64,000 nucleotides of DNA from the NCBI GenBank assembly GCA_001599755.1, contig BCHX01000005.1:3282409-3346408 (forward strand), in the 5' to 3' direction. The DNA comes from Gliomastix tumulicola. Lineage: Eukaryota > Ascomycota > Sordariomycetes > Hypocreales > Bionectriaceae. This document shows positions 20,048 to 34,000 of the stretch, piece after piece. The notes below the pieces were generated by a model. It had not been told where the DNA came from. It saw nothing but the letters and a program-made list of their open reading frames with translations, and ran no database searches. Numbering within the stretch: the stretch's first letter is position 1; each line of letters opens with the position of its first letter. The translations under genes and the position numbers were made by a program.

Positions 20048-22030
20048 ATGTCCGATCACGACTTTCGGCACCCTCAAGTCGGGGACGACAGCTTCCCCGA
20101 CATCATCGACAGCACCGTGCACGAGCTCGTGGCCCAGCGCGCCGCCGAGCAGCCGGATGCTGTGGCCGTGGCGTCCTGGGACCGCGACTTCACGTACGCG
20201 CAGCTGGACGAGGCGGCGAACCGGCTCGCGCACCACCTGGTGAAGAGCCACGGCGTCCGGCTCGAGGACGTGGTGCACGTGTGCTTCGACAAGTCGGCGT
20301 GGTACTTTGTCGCCATCCTCGCCGTCAACAAGGCCGGCGCGTGCTGGTCGCCCATCGACCCGGGCCACCCGCTGCAGCGCAGCCGCACGATTGTTGCGCA
20401 GACGCGCGCCAGGCTGGCCCTGTCGTCGCCCGAGAATGCGCGTCTGTGCGGCGAGCTGGTGGATGCCGTCGTCGAGGTGACCCCGCGGCTGGACGCGCAG
20501 CTCTGGGGCGACGAGGAGGCCAGCCGCAGGCCGCCGGAGACGGGCGTCGGCCCCAGGAACGCCGTGTATATCCTGTTCACGTCGGGCAGCACGGGCACGC
20601 CCAAGGGCTTCGTCATGGAGCACGGGTCGGTGTGCACGAGCCAGATCGCGATCGGGAAGCGGTTAGGGCTGTCGGCCGACGTGCGGCTGCTGCAGTTTGC
20701 GACGTTTATTTTTGATCTATCCATTGGCGAGATCATCGGCCCGTTGATCTTTGGCGCCTCGATCCACGTGCCCTCCGAGGCCCAGCGACTGAATAACCTG
20801 GCCGAGTTTGTGCGCGACCAGAGCATCAACTGGACGTACTTCACCCCGTCCTTCACCCGCACGCTGCGACCGGAGGACTACCCGGGCGTCGAGTTGGTCC
20901 TTCTGGCCGGCGAGGCTGTGGGACAGGATGTGCTCGAGACGTGGGTGGGAAAGGTGCGCCTGTGGAACGGCTGGGGCCCTGCCGAGACGTGCGTCTTCAG
21001 CACGCTGCACGAGTTCAAGGCGCCCGAGGAGTCGCCCATGGTGATTGGACGGGCCGTCGGCGGTCTCTGCTGGGTCGTCGATCCCGACGATCCGCACAAG
21101 ATGGCGCCCGTCGGCGTCGAGGGCGAGGTCATGATCCAGGGCCCGACGATCCTGCGTGAGTATCTCGCCGACAAGGAGAAGACGGAGGCGTCGCTCGTGC
21201 GGACGCTCCCGAGCTGGGCGCCGCGCCGCGACCAGCTGCCCTACTCGCGCTTCTACCGCTCCGGCGATCTCGCGGTGCGCAACCCGGACGGCACGATCCG
21301 CTTCGTCGGGCGCAAGGATATCCAGGTCAAGATCAGGGGTCTGCGTGTGGAGCTGGGTGAGGTCGAGTACCACGTCAAGCGGCTGCTGGACGGCGTCAGC
21401 CAGGTCGTCGTCGAGGTCCTGGCGTCCAAGTCGGGCTCCAACCTGGTCACCTTCCTCGAGTTCGACGGGGCGTCGGACACGGGGAAGAGGCTCAAGGAGG
21501 CGCTCCCGTCGGATGGCGCTGAAGACGACCACGATCTCTTCCTGGCCATCGACGAGGAGCTCAACGACGAGGTCACGGACCTGCTCGACGAGCTGGCCGA
21601 CATCCTGCCGCACTACATGGTGCCCACATACTTCATCCCCTGCCGCGTGCTCCCCATGATCAGCTCGACCAAGCTCGACCGCAAGACGCTCAAGACGCAG
21701 GCGCTGCGCCTGTCCAAGAAGCAGCTGCAGGCCTACTCGCTGCAGAGCACGAGCGCCGTGCCGCCGCAGACGGAGATGGAGGTCAAGATGCAGGCGCTGT
21801 GGGGGGAGATCCTGGATCTGCCAGGTGACAGCGTCGTTGGACGCGAGGACAGTTTCCTGCGCTTTGGCGGTGACTCGATTGCGGCTATTCGGCTTGTCAA
21901 CCTGGCCCGGAAGCAGGGCATTCTGTTGGATTCGAAGCGCATCTTTGAGCGCCCGAAGCTGGCTGATGTCGCAGCCGAGGCTGTGGTTCTCAACGCTGAC
22001 GGCCAGGACGACGACGGCGAAGGTGTGCAG
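20048..22030 (+). other. NRPS module 1 (A-T), initiating
   Basis: Residues 1-661. The A domain begins about residue 25, after a short leader with no loading domain. Its core is FTSGSTGTPKG, and its ten-residue pocket code by alignment to GrsA is D-L-G-Y-L-A-G-V-F-K, Aib-like. The T-domain serine is residue 610 (FGGDS). As the first module it should load the N-terminal residue with a free amine. Confidence 0.85.
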
Positions 22031-25000
22031 CCGTTCAGCCTGCTCTCTGACACGCAGCACCAGGCGGCGCGAAGCGAGGCTGCGCGACAGCAGTGCGGCC
22101 TCGTCAAGGGCCAGATGATTGTCGACGCGTATCCCGTTTCCCCTCTGCAGGAAGGTCTCATGGCCCTCGCGCTGCGCCACCCCGGCTCGTACATTGCGAA
22201 ATGGATCTACCGACTGCAGGACGACGTCGACATCGCCAGATTCAGGGCTGCCTGGGAGAAGACGGCGGAAACCTGCACGAACCTGCGGACGAGGATCGTG
22301 CACCTGCAGGGCACGACGTTCCAGGCCGTCGTGAACCACGACTTCTCGTGGGAGCTGACCGAGGGCGTCACGCTCAAGCAGTTCATCCGCTCGACCGAGT
22401 CGCTGGCGATGGGCTACGGCACGCGTCTCAATCGCCACGCGCTCGTCAAGAACCCCGACGGCCAGTGGTACTTTATCTGGGTCGGCCATCACACCGTCTA
22501 TGACGGCTGGTCGATCAGGCTGATGCTCGGCACGATGCTGGGCTTCTACGACAACACGCAGGGCGTCTCGCTGGCGCCGTTCCCGTCCTTCATCCGCTAT
22601 GTCGACGGCCTCGATGAGGAGGAGATGGCCGACTTCTGGCGCGACCAGCTCGAGGGCGCGAACCGTGCTGCGTTCCCCCCGAACCCGCGATCTGCGGACG
22701 ACGCCGATCCGAACGAGCTGACGAGGTCCTTTGCCCGCAAGATCGAGCTCGACTTCTCCGAGATGGAGGACTCGTCCGTCACCAAGGCCACCGTCCTCCG
22801 AGCCGCCTGGGCGCTCCTCATCGCGCGATACTCCGACACGACCGACGTGACCTTTGGCTCGACCGTCTCCGGCCGTCAGGCGCCCATCAACGGCCTCGAG
22901 ACCATGCCCGGCCCGGCCATCGCGACGCTCCCCGTGCGCGTGCGCATCGACAAGGACCAGGACGTCGAGGACTTTTTGCAGGACGTGCAGGACCAGGCGC
23001 TGGACATGGTCGAGTACGAGCAGTTCGGTCTGCAGAACATTGCGCGGCTGAGCGAGGATGCGCGTGCGGCGTGTGACTTTTCCAGTCTGCTCGTTCTGCA
23101 GCCGATGCGCTATCTCACCGGTGTGGCTGAGCATATCATGGAGCAGAGCGGCGAGGATGGGGAGCCTATTGAGGAGCTGCCAGAGGGCTACTTCAACTAC
23201 CCGCTTGTTTCTCAGGCGTATGTCTACGATGATTACATCAACCTCGTCATGACGTACAAGTCCGATGTGCTGAGCGAGCCGATGCTCGAGGCCATGGCGA
23301 GCCAGTACGAGAACGTGATCCAGAACTTCATCACGGCTGAGCAGGACGGCGGTGCGACTGTTGGAGAGATCGGCATCGCAGGCGACTGGGATCTGGAGAA
23401 GGTGACCGAGTGGAACGAGTCTGAGATCCCCCAGGTCATCGACACCTGCGTGCACTCTCTCATCGAGAAGCAGGCCGCTCTTCGCCCCGATGCGCCCGCC
23501 GTGATCGCCTGGGACCTGGAGCTGTCGTATGGTGAGTTCAACGAAGCTGCCAACCGTCTGGCGAACTACCTTGTTGAGGAGTATGCTGTGGGCAAGGGCG
23601 ACCTAGTGCATGTGTGCTTCGAGAAGTCAGCCTGGCACTTCGTGTCCATCCTGGCGATCAACAAGGCCGGCGCCGCGTGGGTTCCTCTCGACCCGAGTCA
23701 TCCTACCAGTCGACAGCAGCAGGTCGTCAGCCAGACCAAGGCCACTCTCGCGCTCGCCTCGCGCAGTCACAGCAAGATGTGCGAGGGCCTTGTCAAGGAC
23801 GTGATCGAGGTGACGCCCGAGCTCGACGAGAAGCTGGTCAAGGAGAAGTCTCACTGGAGCAAGGCCGCCCCGAAGACCGGAGTGACGCCCGACGACGCCG
23901 TCTACGTTCTGTTTACCTCCGGAAGTACGGGCACGCCCAAGGGTCTCGTGATGGAGCATGGTGCTGTGGCGAGCAGTGCTACTGCTATCGGTGCCCGTCT
24001 CGGCATGAACCCGTCGGTCAGGATGCTCCAGTTTGCTGCTTTCGTGTTCGATCTTTCCATCGGAGAGATCTTCGGACCCTTGATCTACGGAGGGTCCATC
24101 GTGATCCCCTCGGACGACAGCCGCATGAACAACATCAAGGGCTTCATCAACGACATGAAGATCAACTGGTCCTACCTCACCCCGTCCTTCGCGAGGACCA
24201 TCCACCCCGAGGAGGTGCCAGGTCTCGAACTGCTGCTCTTCGCTGGTGAGGCCGTGCCAAACGACGTCTTCTCGCAGTGGGTTGGAAAGGTCCGTCTGAT
24301 CAACGGCTGGGGCCCGGCCGAAACGTGCTGCTTCTCGACTTTGCATGAGTGGCACACAGTTGATGAATCGCCCCTCAACATCGGCCGTCCCGTCGGTTCC
24401 TTCTGCTGGATCGTCGATCCCGAGCAGCCAGACCGTCTCGCGCCTGTCGGGACCGTGGGAGAAGTCATGATTCAGGGCCCGACGCTGCTGAGGGAGTATC
24501 TCGCCGACAAGGCCAAGACCGATGCCTCGTCTGTGTACACGCTGCCCGAGTGGACGCCCCGGAGCGACGACAAGGGCTTCAGGCGCTTCTTCAAGTCGGG
24601 TGACTTGTGTTCTTACAATACCGACGGCACGATCGAGTTCTCGTCACGTAAAGACACGCAGGTCAAGATCAGGGGTCTCCGAGTCGAGCTGGGTGAGGTC
24701 GAGCATCATCTGCGCAGGCGGATGCCCTCTGCCCAGCAGGTTGCTGTCGATGTCTTCCGAACTGATGCTGGAACCGCGACGCTTGTGGCGTATTTCTGCT
24801 TCAGTGACCGGTCCAAGACGGTCAGCGCCGACGAGAAGGTGTTTGTCCCGCTGTCAACAGATTTGCAGACGGAGCTGGGCATTCTCGTCTCGGACTTGGG
24901 CGTCTCGCTGCCGCGGTACATGATCCCGTCTGTCTTTATCCAGTGTGACTTCATGCCCTTTATTACATCTACCAAGCTCGATAGGAAGGGTCTGCAGCAG

Positions 25001-28000
25001 CGCGTTGCCAACCTTTCGCAGGCGGAAATGGCCATGTACTCGCTCGTCAACAGCGACAAGAGACAGCCCGAGACCGACTCCGAAGTGGCTGTGCAGACCA
25101 TCTGGGCCGAGATCCTCAACCTCGATCCTTCCTCCATCGGTCGGGACGACAGTTTCCTGGGTCTGGGAGGTGACTCGATCGCAGCTATCCACCTCGTCAC
25201 GGCTCTGAGAGACCGTAAGCTCCTCATCACGGTCAAGGATATCTTCGACGACCCGCGACTGCTGAGCGTTGCCGCCAAGATTACCGATCTGGAGGAGGCA
25301 GACGAGGACGACGACGGAGATGTTACTCCCTTCGGCCTCATCGAGAAATCGCTGCGTGACGCCGTGCTCAATGTTGCAGACACTCAGTGTGCGCTGAAGG
25401 ACGGACAGGAAGTTGTCGACGCGTATCCGACCACGGCTCTGCAGCAGGGATTCATGGCCTTGTCCGTCAAGCAACCGGGCTCGTACATTGCCAAGTGGGT
25501 GTACCGCCTGAGCGAGGACGTGGACCTGGATTCCTTCAAGCTGGCCTGGGAGGAGACCGTCAAGCTTTGTGCAGTCCTTCGCACGCGTATTATTGAGGTG
25601 CAGGGCACCATCGTCCAGGCTGTGCTGTCTGAGGATACTGAGTGGGAGGAGACGGATGGTGATCTGGCGTCGTTCCTCGAGGAGGCGAAGAACCTCAAGA
25701 TGACATTTGGTACTAGACTCAACCGATATGCCATCATCGAGGAGGACGAGAGCAACTACTTTGTCTGGGTCGCCCACCACACTATTTACGATGGCTGGAC
25801 GATGCTGCTGATGCTCCGAACCCTGGCTGATATCTATGCCGGCTTTGAGTCCATGGACCTCCAGCCGTACAGCCGCTTCATCAAGTACACGCAGTCGCTG
25901 GATGTCGAGGAGGGCAGGCAGTACTGGATGGACCAGCTCCAGGACGCCCAGCCGGCCATCTTCCCTCCCCGAACGGCGTACTCGACCTCGCCCGGCGAGA
26001 CGTCCACTCGTCTTGCTCGTCACACCGTCGACTTCCCCTCCGACGGCGACCGCTCCGTAACTAAGGCCTCTGTTGTTCGTGCCGCCTGGGCTATGGTCCT
26101 CGCTCGCTACTCCGAGACCAAGGACGTCACCTTCGGCACGACCATCTCCGGCCGTCAAGCGCCCGTCGCGAACCTCGGCGAGATGCCCGGCCCGATGATC
26201 GCCACCGTCCCCGTGCGCGTCCGTCTCGACCCAACCCAAACCGCCGCTTCCTATCTCGGCCAGATCCAGAGCCAGGCCGCCGGCATGGTTGCCCACGAAC
26301 AATTCGGCCTCCAGAACATTGCCCGCCTCTCACCGCACGCCCAGGACGCCTGTGACTTCACCAGCCTCCTCGTCGTCCAGCCCTTCGAGCAGATGTTCGG
26401 CACGCTCAACGAGAGCGAGATCTTCGACGAGGACGCGGGTACGGCCGCCCAGGACCACGACGTTGACGCCCTGAGCAACTATTTCAGCTACCCGCTCGTC
26501 ATGCAGGCGTACCTGGCCGCCGACAGCGTCGAGCTGCACTTCACGTACAACTCGGACGTCGTGAGCGAGTTCCAGATCGACGCGCTGTACCACCACCTCG
26601 AGCATGTGATCCTGCAGCTGCTCAGCCCTGCGTCGGCTTCGAAGACGCTGCGGGAGATTTCCGTCTCGGGCGAGTGGGATTTTGATACGTCGGTTGAGAT
26701 GAACGGGCAGGGGCCCGTGGTTATCGACGACACCCTGACTGCTCTTATGGAGAGACAGACGGAGCTGCGTCCCGACTCTCCGGCTATTATTGGCTGGGAC
26801 GCTGAGTTTTCGTATAAGCAGCTTGATGAGGCTGCTAACAGGCTCGCGAACTTCCTCCTCGAGACGCAGAACGTCAAGGCGGGCGATCTCGTGCATGTGT
26901 GCTTTGAGAAGTCGGCCTGGCACTTTGTGGCTATCACTGCCATTATGAAGCTCGGGGCTGCCTGGGTTCCCCTCGATCCTGGTCACCCTGTCCATCGTCA
27001 CCAGCAGATCGTGTCCCAGACGGGTGCTTCTCTCGCCCTCGCGTCGACAGCCAACACTCCAGCCTGCAAGAAGCTGCTGCCGCAGGTCGTCGAGTACACG
27101 GCCGACTTCGACGCGAGCCTCGTCAAGAAGGGCGTGAGCACGGCCAAGCCCGCCGTGCAGGTTCTCCCGTCCCACGCCGCCTACGTGCTCTTTACCTCCG
27201 GTTCAACGGGAACGCCTAAGGGTCTCGTCATGCAGCACGGCGCCGTGAGCAGCAGTCAGACGGCCATCGGCGAGCGCCTCAAGATCACGCCCGAGGTCCG
27301 TATGCTGCAGTTCGCCGCCTTTGTCTTCGACCTCTCGATCGGCGAGATCTTCTGCCCGCTGCTGAATGGTGGCTCCGTCGTTGTGCCCTCGGAGGAGATC
27401 CGCATGAACAGCATCACGGACTTTATGGTCAAGATGCAGGTCAACTGGTCCTTCATGACCCCTTCGTTTGCACGCACGTTTAAACCCGAGGACGTACCCA
27501 GTCTGCGTCTGCTCCTGTTTGCGGGTGAGGCTGTTCCTCATGATGTGTTCTCCAAATGGGTGGGCAAGGTGCGGCTCGTAAACGGCTGGGGTCCGGCAGA
27601 GACATGCTGTTTCAGTACGCTTCATGAGTGGTTTGACCCCGAGGAGAGTCCTCTGACGATTGGAAAGCCCGTGGGATCGTACTGCTGGATCGTGGAGCCG
27701 GATGATCCCAGTCGCCTTGCGCCCATTGGCACGCCTGGTGAGGTTATGATCCAGGGTCCCACGCTTCTCAGGGAATATCTTGCCGATCCCACACGAACAA
27801 AGGAGTCTTCCGTCACTGACCTTCCCGCGTGGACGCCCCGTCGGTCTGAGGCTTCGTTCAAGCGGTTCTTCAAGTCCGGTGATCTCTGCATGTACAACAA
27901 GGACGGCACCATCGAATTCCTGTCTCGAAAGGACACGCAGGTCAAGATTCGCGGTCTCCGTGTTGAGTTGGGCGAGATCGAGCACCACATCCGTGTCAAG

Positions 28001-31000
28001 CTTCCTGCGGCTAAGCAGGTCGCCGTTGACGTCTTCCGCACGGATACCGGGTCGAACCTCGTTGCTTACTTCTGCTACAGCAATGACTCCAAGACGGCGA
28101 GCGTCGAGGACGAGGAGGTCTTCCTCCCGTTGTCCCCTGAGCTGCAGACCGAACTGCGCTCCTTGGTGTCTGATCTCAGTCTCGTCCTGCCGCGTTATAT
28201 GATCCCCACCATGTTCATCCAGTGCCGCTTCATGCCCTTCATCACCTCGACGAAGCTCGACCGCAAGGGCCTCCAGGAACTCGTCAAGTGCCTCGACCAG
28301 GCTGATCTGGCGCACTTCTCGCTGGTCGATGCCGAGAAGCAGCAGCCGCAGACCAACATGGAGTTCCGTGTCCAGGCCTTCTGGGCCGAGATTTTGAGGA
28401 GAGAGCCCGAGACTATCGGTCGTGATGACAGCTTCATGGCCCTTGGTGGAGACTCTATTACTGCTATTCACCTTGTTACTCTGCTCCGTGGTGCCGGCTT
28501 GCTGCTCACCGTCAAGGACATCTTTGCCGATCCTCGTCTGTTTAGTGTCGCTGCTGCTATTGAGACTGTCGACGACTCCACGCCCGACTACTCCGATATT
28601 CCTGCCTTTAGCCTCCTCACCGAAGACATCCGTGATGTGGTCCATGATGCTGCACGCGAGCAGTGCGGCCTCTCCGAGCAGCAGACTGTGGAAGATGCTT
28701 TCCCTGTCACCAGTCTTCAGGAGGGTTTCGTCGCTCTCTCGGTGAAGCAGCCCGGATCCTACATCGCCAAGTGGATCTATCAGCTCGGCGACGAGGTCGA
28801 TATTTCAGCCTTCAAGGCGGCCTGGGAGAAGACCATGGCTCTGTGTGATAACCTCCGCACCCGCATGGTCCAGATCGACGGCACCATCATCCAGACCGTT
28901 CTGTCCGAGGACACGAAGTGGGAGGACGCCTCTGGCCACGACCTCGACTCGTACATGACCTCCACCTCAGACATCACCATGACCTTTGGGGACAGACTGA
29001 ACAGGTACGCCGTGGTCGAGACCCCCGAAGGCGAGAACTATTTCGTCTGGGTTGCCCACCACTCCATCTACGACGGCTGGACTATGACGCTTATCCTGCG
29101 CGTCCTCGCCGATCTGTACTCTGGATTCGAGCCCTCCGAGGTCAAGCCGTACACCGGCTTCATCAAGTACACGACGCTGCAGGACGAGAGCGCGACCAAG
29201 AACTACTGGTCGCGCGAACTGGCCGACGCCCAGACGGCTAGCTTCCCCCCTCGTACCAACCCGTCGCTGACTCCCACTTCTGACGATAACAAGACGCTCG
29301 TCCTCCGTCATGAGATTCCGTTCGTGCAGGCTGCGGATTCGTCCATCACGAAGGCTTCCGTCGTCCGTGCTGCCTGGGCGCTGCTCCTCGCTCGGTACTC
29401 GGATAGTGGTGACGACATCTGCTTCGGTACGAGCACATCTGGTCGTCATGCCCCTGTTCCTTATCTCAGTGAAATGGCTGGACCGATGGTGGCTACTGTG
29501 CCCGTGCACGTCGCCATCGACCGCAAGAAGACAGTCGCCGCGTTCCTGGAGCAGATCCAGGAGCAGGCGGCCGAGATGGTCGCGCACGAGCAGTTTGGTA
29601 TCCAGAACATCTCCAAGCTGAGCCGGGCGGCGCAGGACGCCTGCGACTTTACGTCTCTGCTCGTCATCCAGCCGTTCGTGCAGAAGTTCAGCAAGATCCA
29701 GGACCGGTCTGACAGGGACTTCCTCGAGGTGCCTGAGATCAGCGAGGAGTATGATCTCGAGGAGATGGACAACTACTTCAACTATCCTCTGATTGCCCAG
29801 GCGTACCTCGATGAGGAAAGCATTGAGCTGCACTTCACGTTCAACTCGGAGGTTGTGCCCGAGTTCCGAATCAAGGCCATCTTCAACCACCTGGACCACG
29901 TCATCCAGCAGCTCCTCAGCACCGAGGACAAGCTTGTTGGAGATGTCTCTATTTCCGGTCCCTGGGATGAGGCCCTTTCCAGGAAGATGAACGGGGCCGG
30001 TCCAGTCGTCCACAGGGAGACCCTCCACAAGCTCTTCGAGAAGCAGGTTCAGCTGCGGCCTGAGGCTCCCGCTATCCTCGGTTGGGACAAGTCCTTCACG
30101 TACGAGGAGCTGGACGTCTCGTCGAACCGCCTCGCTTCGCATATTATTGAGGAGTATGGCATCAAGCTCGGAGATCTCGTCCACGTGTGCTTTGAGAAAT
30201 CCGCCTGGTACACCGTGGCTATCATGGCTATCATGAAAGCAGGCGCGGCTTGGGTGCCTCTGGACCCCAGTCACCCTGCTCTTCGTCACCGGCAGATTAT
30301 CGAGCAAACGGGTGCTTCGCTCGTCCTGGCTTCTAGTGAGACTGCTGCTCACTGCGCCGATCTGATCGACCACGTGCTCGAGGTCACGCCCGCCCTTGAT
30401 CTGTCTCTCTCCCAGCGGTATGATGACGATGCCCCCGAAGTCGAGGTCACGCCCAGCCACGCTGCCTACGTCCTCTTCACCTCGGGCAGTACCGGCACGC
30501 CCAAGGGCTTCGTCCTCGAGCACGGTTCCGTAGCCAGCTCGCAGCTGGCCTTTGGTGAACGCTCCCGCATCACGCCTGGCGTCCGTATCCTCCAGTTCGC
30601 GGCCTACGTGTTCGACATGTCCGTCGGCGAGACGATCCTGCCCCTGATCCACGGCGGCGCCACGGTCGTCCCGTCCGAGGAGATCCGGATGAACAGCATC
30701 GCCGACTTCATGAACAAGATGGAGGTCAGCTGGTTCCTCACCACGCCCTCCTTCGCGCGAACCCTCGACCCCGCGCAGCTTCCCACCGTCGAACTCGTCT
30801 TCTTCGCCGGCGAGGCCGTGCCCCGCGACGTCTTCGAGAAGTACGTCACCAAGGTCCGCGTGCTCAACGGCTGGGGTCCCGCAGAGACGTGCTTCGTCAG
30901 CACGCTGACCGAGTACACCTCCTGGGACGAGTCGCCGCTCAACATCGGCACGCCCATCGGCGCCTTCTGCTGGATCGTCGAGCCGGGCAACCCGCAGCGG

Positions 31001-34000
31001 CTGGCGCCCGTCGGCACGCTCGGCGAGGTCGTCATCCAGGGTCCTACGATGCTGCGGGAGTATCTGGCCGATCCTGTGCGGACGTCCGCTGCTGTTGTGA
31101 CGGATCTGCCTCCGTGGGCGGACTCGCGTCCGCATTTCAACCGGTTCTTCAAGTCGGGTGATCTGTGCTCCTGGAACGAGGACGGGTCGATCCAGTTCTC
31201 GTCCCGTATCGATACGCAGGTCAAGATCCGCGGTCTCCGCGTGGAACTGGGTGAGATTGAGCACGCGATCCAGGCGAGGATGAGTTCCGTGCGCCAAGTG
31301 GCTGTGGACGTGCTGCGCAACGACGCCGGTACAAATCTCGTGGCCTATCTCTGCTTCAGCGAGGAGGCGCGTCCTGCTACTCTGGAGGAGAAGCTCTTTG
31401 AGGTGCCGGACGCGGATACGAAGAGGAGCCTGGCTACGCTGGCGAGCGAGTTGGGCGTTGTTCTGCCTCGGTATATGATCCCCACGCTGTTTATCCCTTG
31501 CAGCTTCATGCCGTTCATTACGTCTACCAAGTTGGACAGGAAGGGTCTGAGGGAGCGGGTGTCTAGTCTTGCTCAGGAGGAGCTCGCCCTCTTCTCCCTC
31601 CAAGACGCCGAGAAGACGGCTCCTGTCACTCCCATGGAAGTCCGGATGCAGAAGATCTGGTCCCAGGTGCTGAACATCTCTACCGAGGCCATCGGCCGCG
31701 AGGACTCCTTCCTGGGCCTGGGAGGCGACTCCATCACGGCTATCCGTCTTGTGGCCATTGCCAGACAGAACGACCTCGTCCTCACTGTCAAGGATATCTT
31801 CCATGATCCCCGTCTGTCCAGCATTGCCGCGGTGTGCGATGCCATCCGAATCGAGGGAGCCCAGCTCGAGCACATCGCTCCCTTCCAGCTGCTTGACTCC
31901 TCGGTTAAGGACGTCGTTGTCTCTGAGACCCGGAGCCAGTGCAAGCTGTCCGAAGAGCAGACGGTGGAGGACGCCTTCCCTTCCACGTCGATGCAGGAGG
32001 CTCTCCTCGCGTCGTCCGTCAAGCAGCCAGGTTCTTACATGGCCAAGTGGGTGTTTAAGATTGGCGAGCATGTCGATCTGGTGCGCTTCAAGTCCACCTG
32101 GGAGAAGACGGTGCGTCACTGCGCCAACCTGCGCACTCGCTTCATCCAGGTCAACGGCGTGGCCGTGCAGGTCGTCATCTCGTCTGACGCCGCCTGGGAG
32201 CAGACCGAGGGCCTTACGCTGGAAGAGCACCTGCAAAAGTGGAAGACGGCCGAGATGTCCTACGGCAGCCGTCTGAGCCGACAGGGCATTATCAAGGACG
32301 CGGACGGCAGCTACTACTTCACCTGGCTCGTCCACCACTCCATCTACGATGGCTGGTCGATGCGTCTGATCCTCCGTACATTCACTGAGCTATACAGTGA
32401 TTCTGAGGTTACTCCTCTCGTCCCGTACAACTCCTTCATCAAGTACGCCCGCACTCTCGATGACGAGGCTGCCGAGGAGTACTGGGCCGACGCGCTGGAA
32501 GATGCAAAGCGCGCTTCGTACCCGCCGACAAAGGCCACTTCCGACGTCGAGCAGGCCACGCGCGTCATCAGTAGGCGCATTGAGTACCCCAGCAATGCCA
32601 ACATGTCCATCACCAAGGCCTCGGTCATCCGAGCCGCCTGGAGCGTTGTCCTCTCCCGTTACAGCGAGACAGACGACATCACCTTTGGCACCGTCGTATC
32701 TGGACGACAGGCCCCTGTTCCTGGTCTCGAGGACATGCCCGGCCCGATGGTGTCTACCGTTCCTGTCCGGGTTCGCCTGGATGCCAGTCAGTCTGTGTCT
32801 GGCTTCCTCAACGGCGTGCAGAGCCAGGCTGCCGAGATGATCTCCTTCGAGCAGTGGGGAGTCCAGAACATCTCCAGGGTCAGCGACGCGGCCAAGGAGG
32901 CCTGCGACTTCTCCAGTCTGCTGGTTATCGAGCCCGTGCAGGAGTTTGTCGACGACAAGAGCGACCAGCTGCTGGCGCAGCCGAGCAAGGAGAAGTATGA
33001 TATTGCGGCTTCGCTGGAGGGATACTCGAGCTTCCCGCTTGTCGTGCAGGCGCTCATCGGACAGGATCATGTGACGCTTGACTATATTTACCAGGCCAAC
33101 ATCCTGAACGAGTCGGAGATTGACGCCATCTCTCAGCATCTGAACAATGTTGTCAGCCAGTTGCTTGGTGATGGAAGCAAGCAGCTCGGAGACGTGGCTG
33201 TTGCTGGCGCGTGGGACTTGAAGCAGGCCAAGGCCTGGAACGAGGTTCCCCAGCGTATCGATGCCTGTGCTCATGATCTGATCCAGGAGAGGGTGGTTGC
33301 AGAGCCCCAGAAGCAGGCTGTTTGGTCTTCTGAAGTGGTCCTCTCGTATGCTGATCTCGACCGCCTCTCGTCGCAGCTGGCTGGTTATCTGACTACTCTC
33401 GGCGTCAAGCCCGAGGAGCCCGTGCCCATCTGCTATGAGAAGTCGCCCTGGGTCGTCATCGCCATGCTGGCCATTATGAAGGCAGGCGGCGCATACGTCC
33501 CCTTTGATCCCGAGCACCCGGTCGAGAGACGCAGGGAACTCATCCAGGAGCTCAACGCCAAGTTCATGGTCGTGTCTCCCTCGACCTCGGCTGCCTGCAG
33601 GGGTCTGACGCCCAACAACGTCGAACTATCCGCGTCGACTTTTGCCGGTCTCGAGAAGTACGAGAGCGTGACTCGCGCCGTTGTCAAGCCGTCCAACCTG
33701 GCTTTCATCCTCTTCACCTCCGGCTCAACGGGCAAGCCGAAGGGTGTCGTCATGGAGCACGCAGCTCTCTCGTCGACCTGTGTTCTCGGCCACGGTCGAA
33801 CCTACGGCCTAGACACCTCGTCGCGTGTCCTGCAGTTCTCCAACTACGTCTTCGACGTGTCACTCAGCGAAATCTTCACCGTCCTCATCCGCGGCGGCAC
33901 CATCTGCGTGCCTACCGAAAAGGAGCGTCTGCAGGGCACAGCCGCCTTCATCACCGAGTCCAAGACCAACACGGCCTTCATGACGCCCTCGTTCGCCCGC

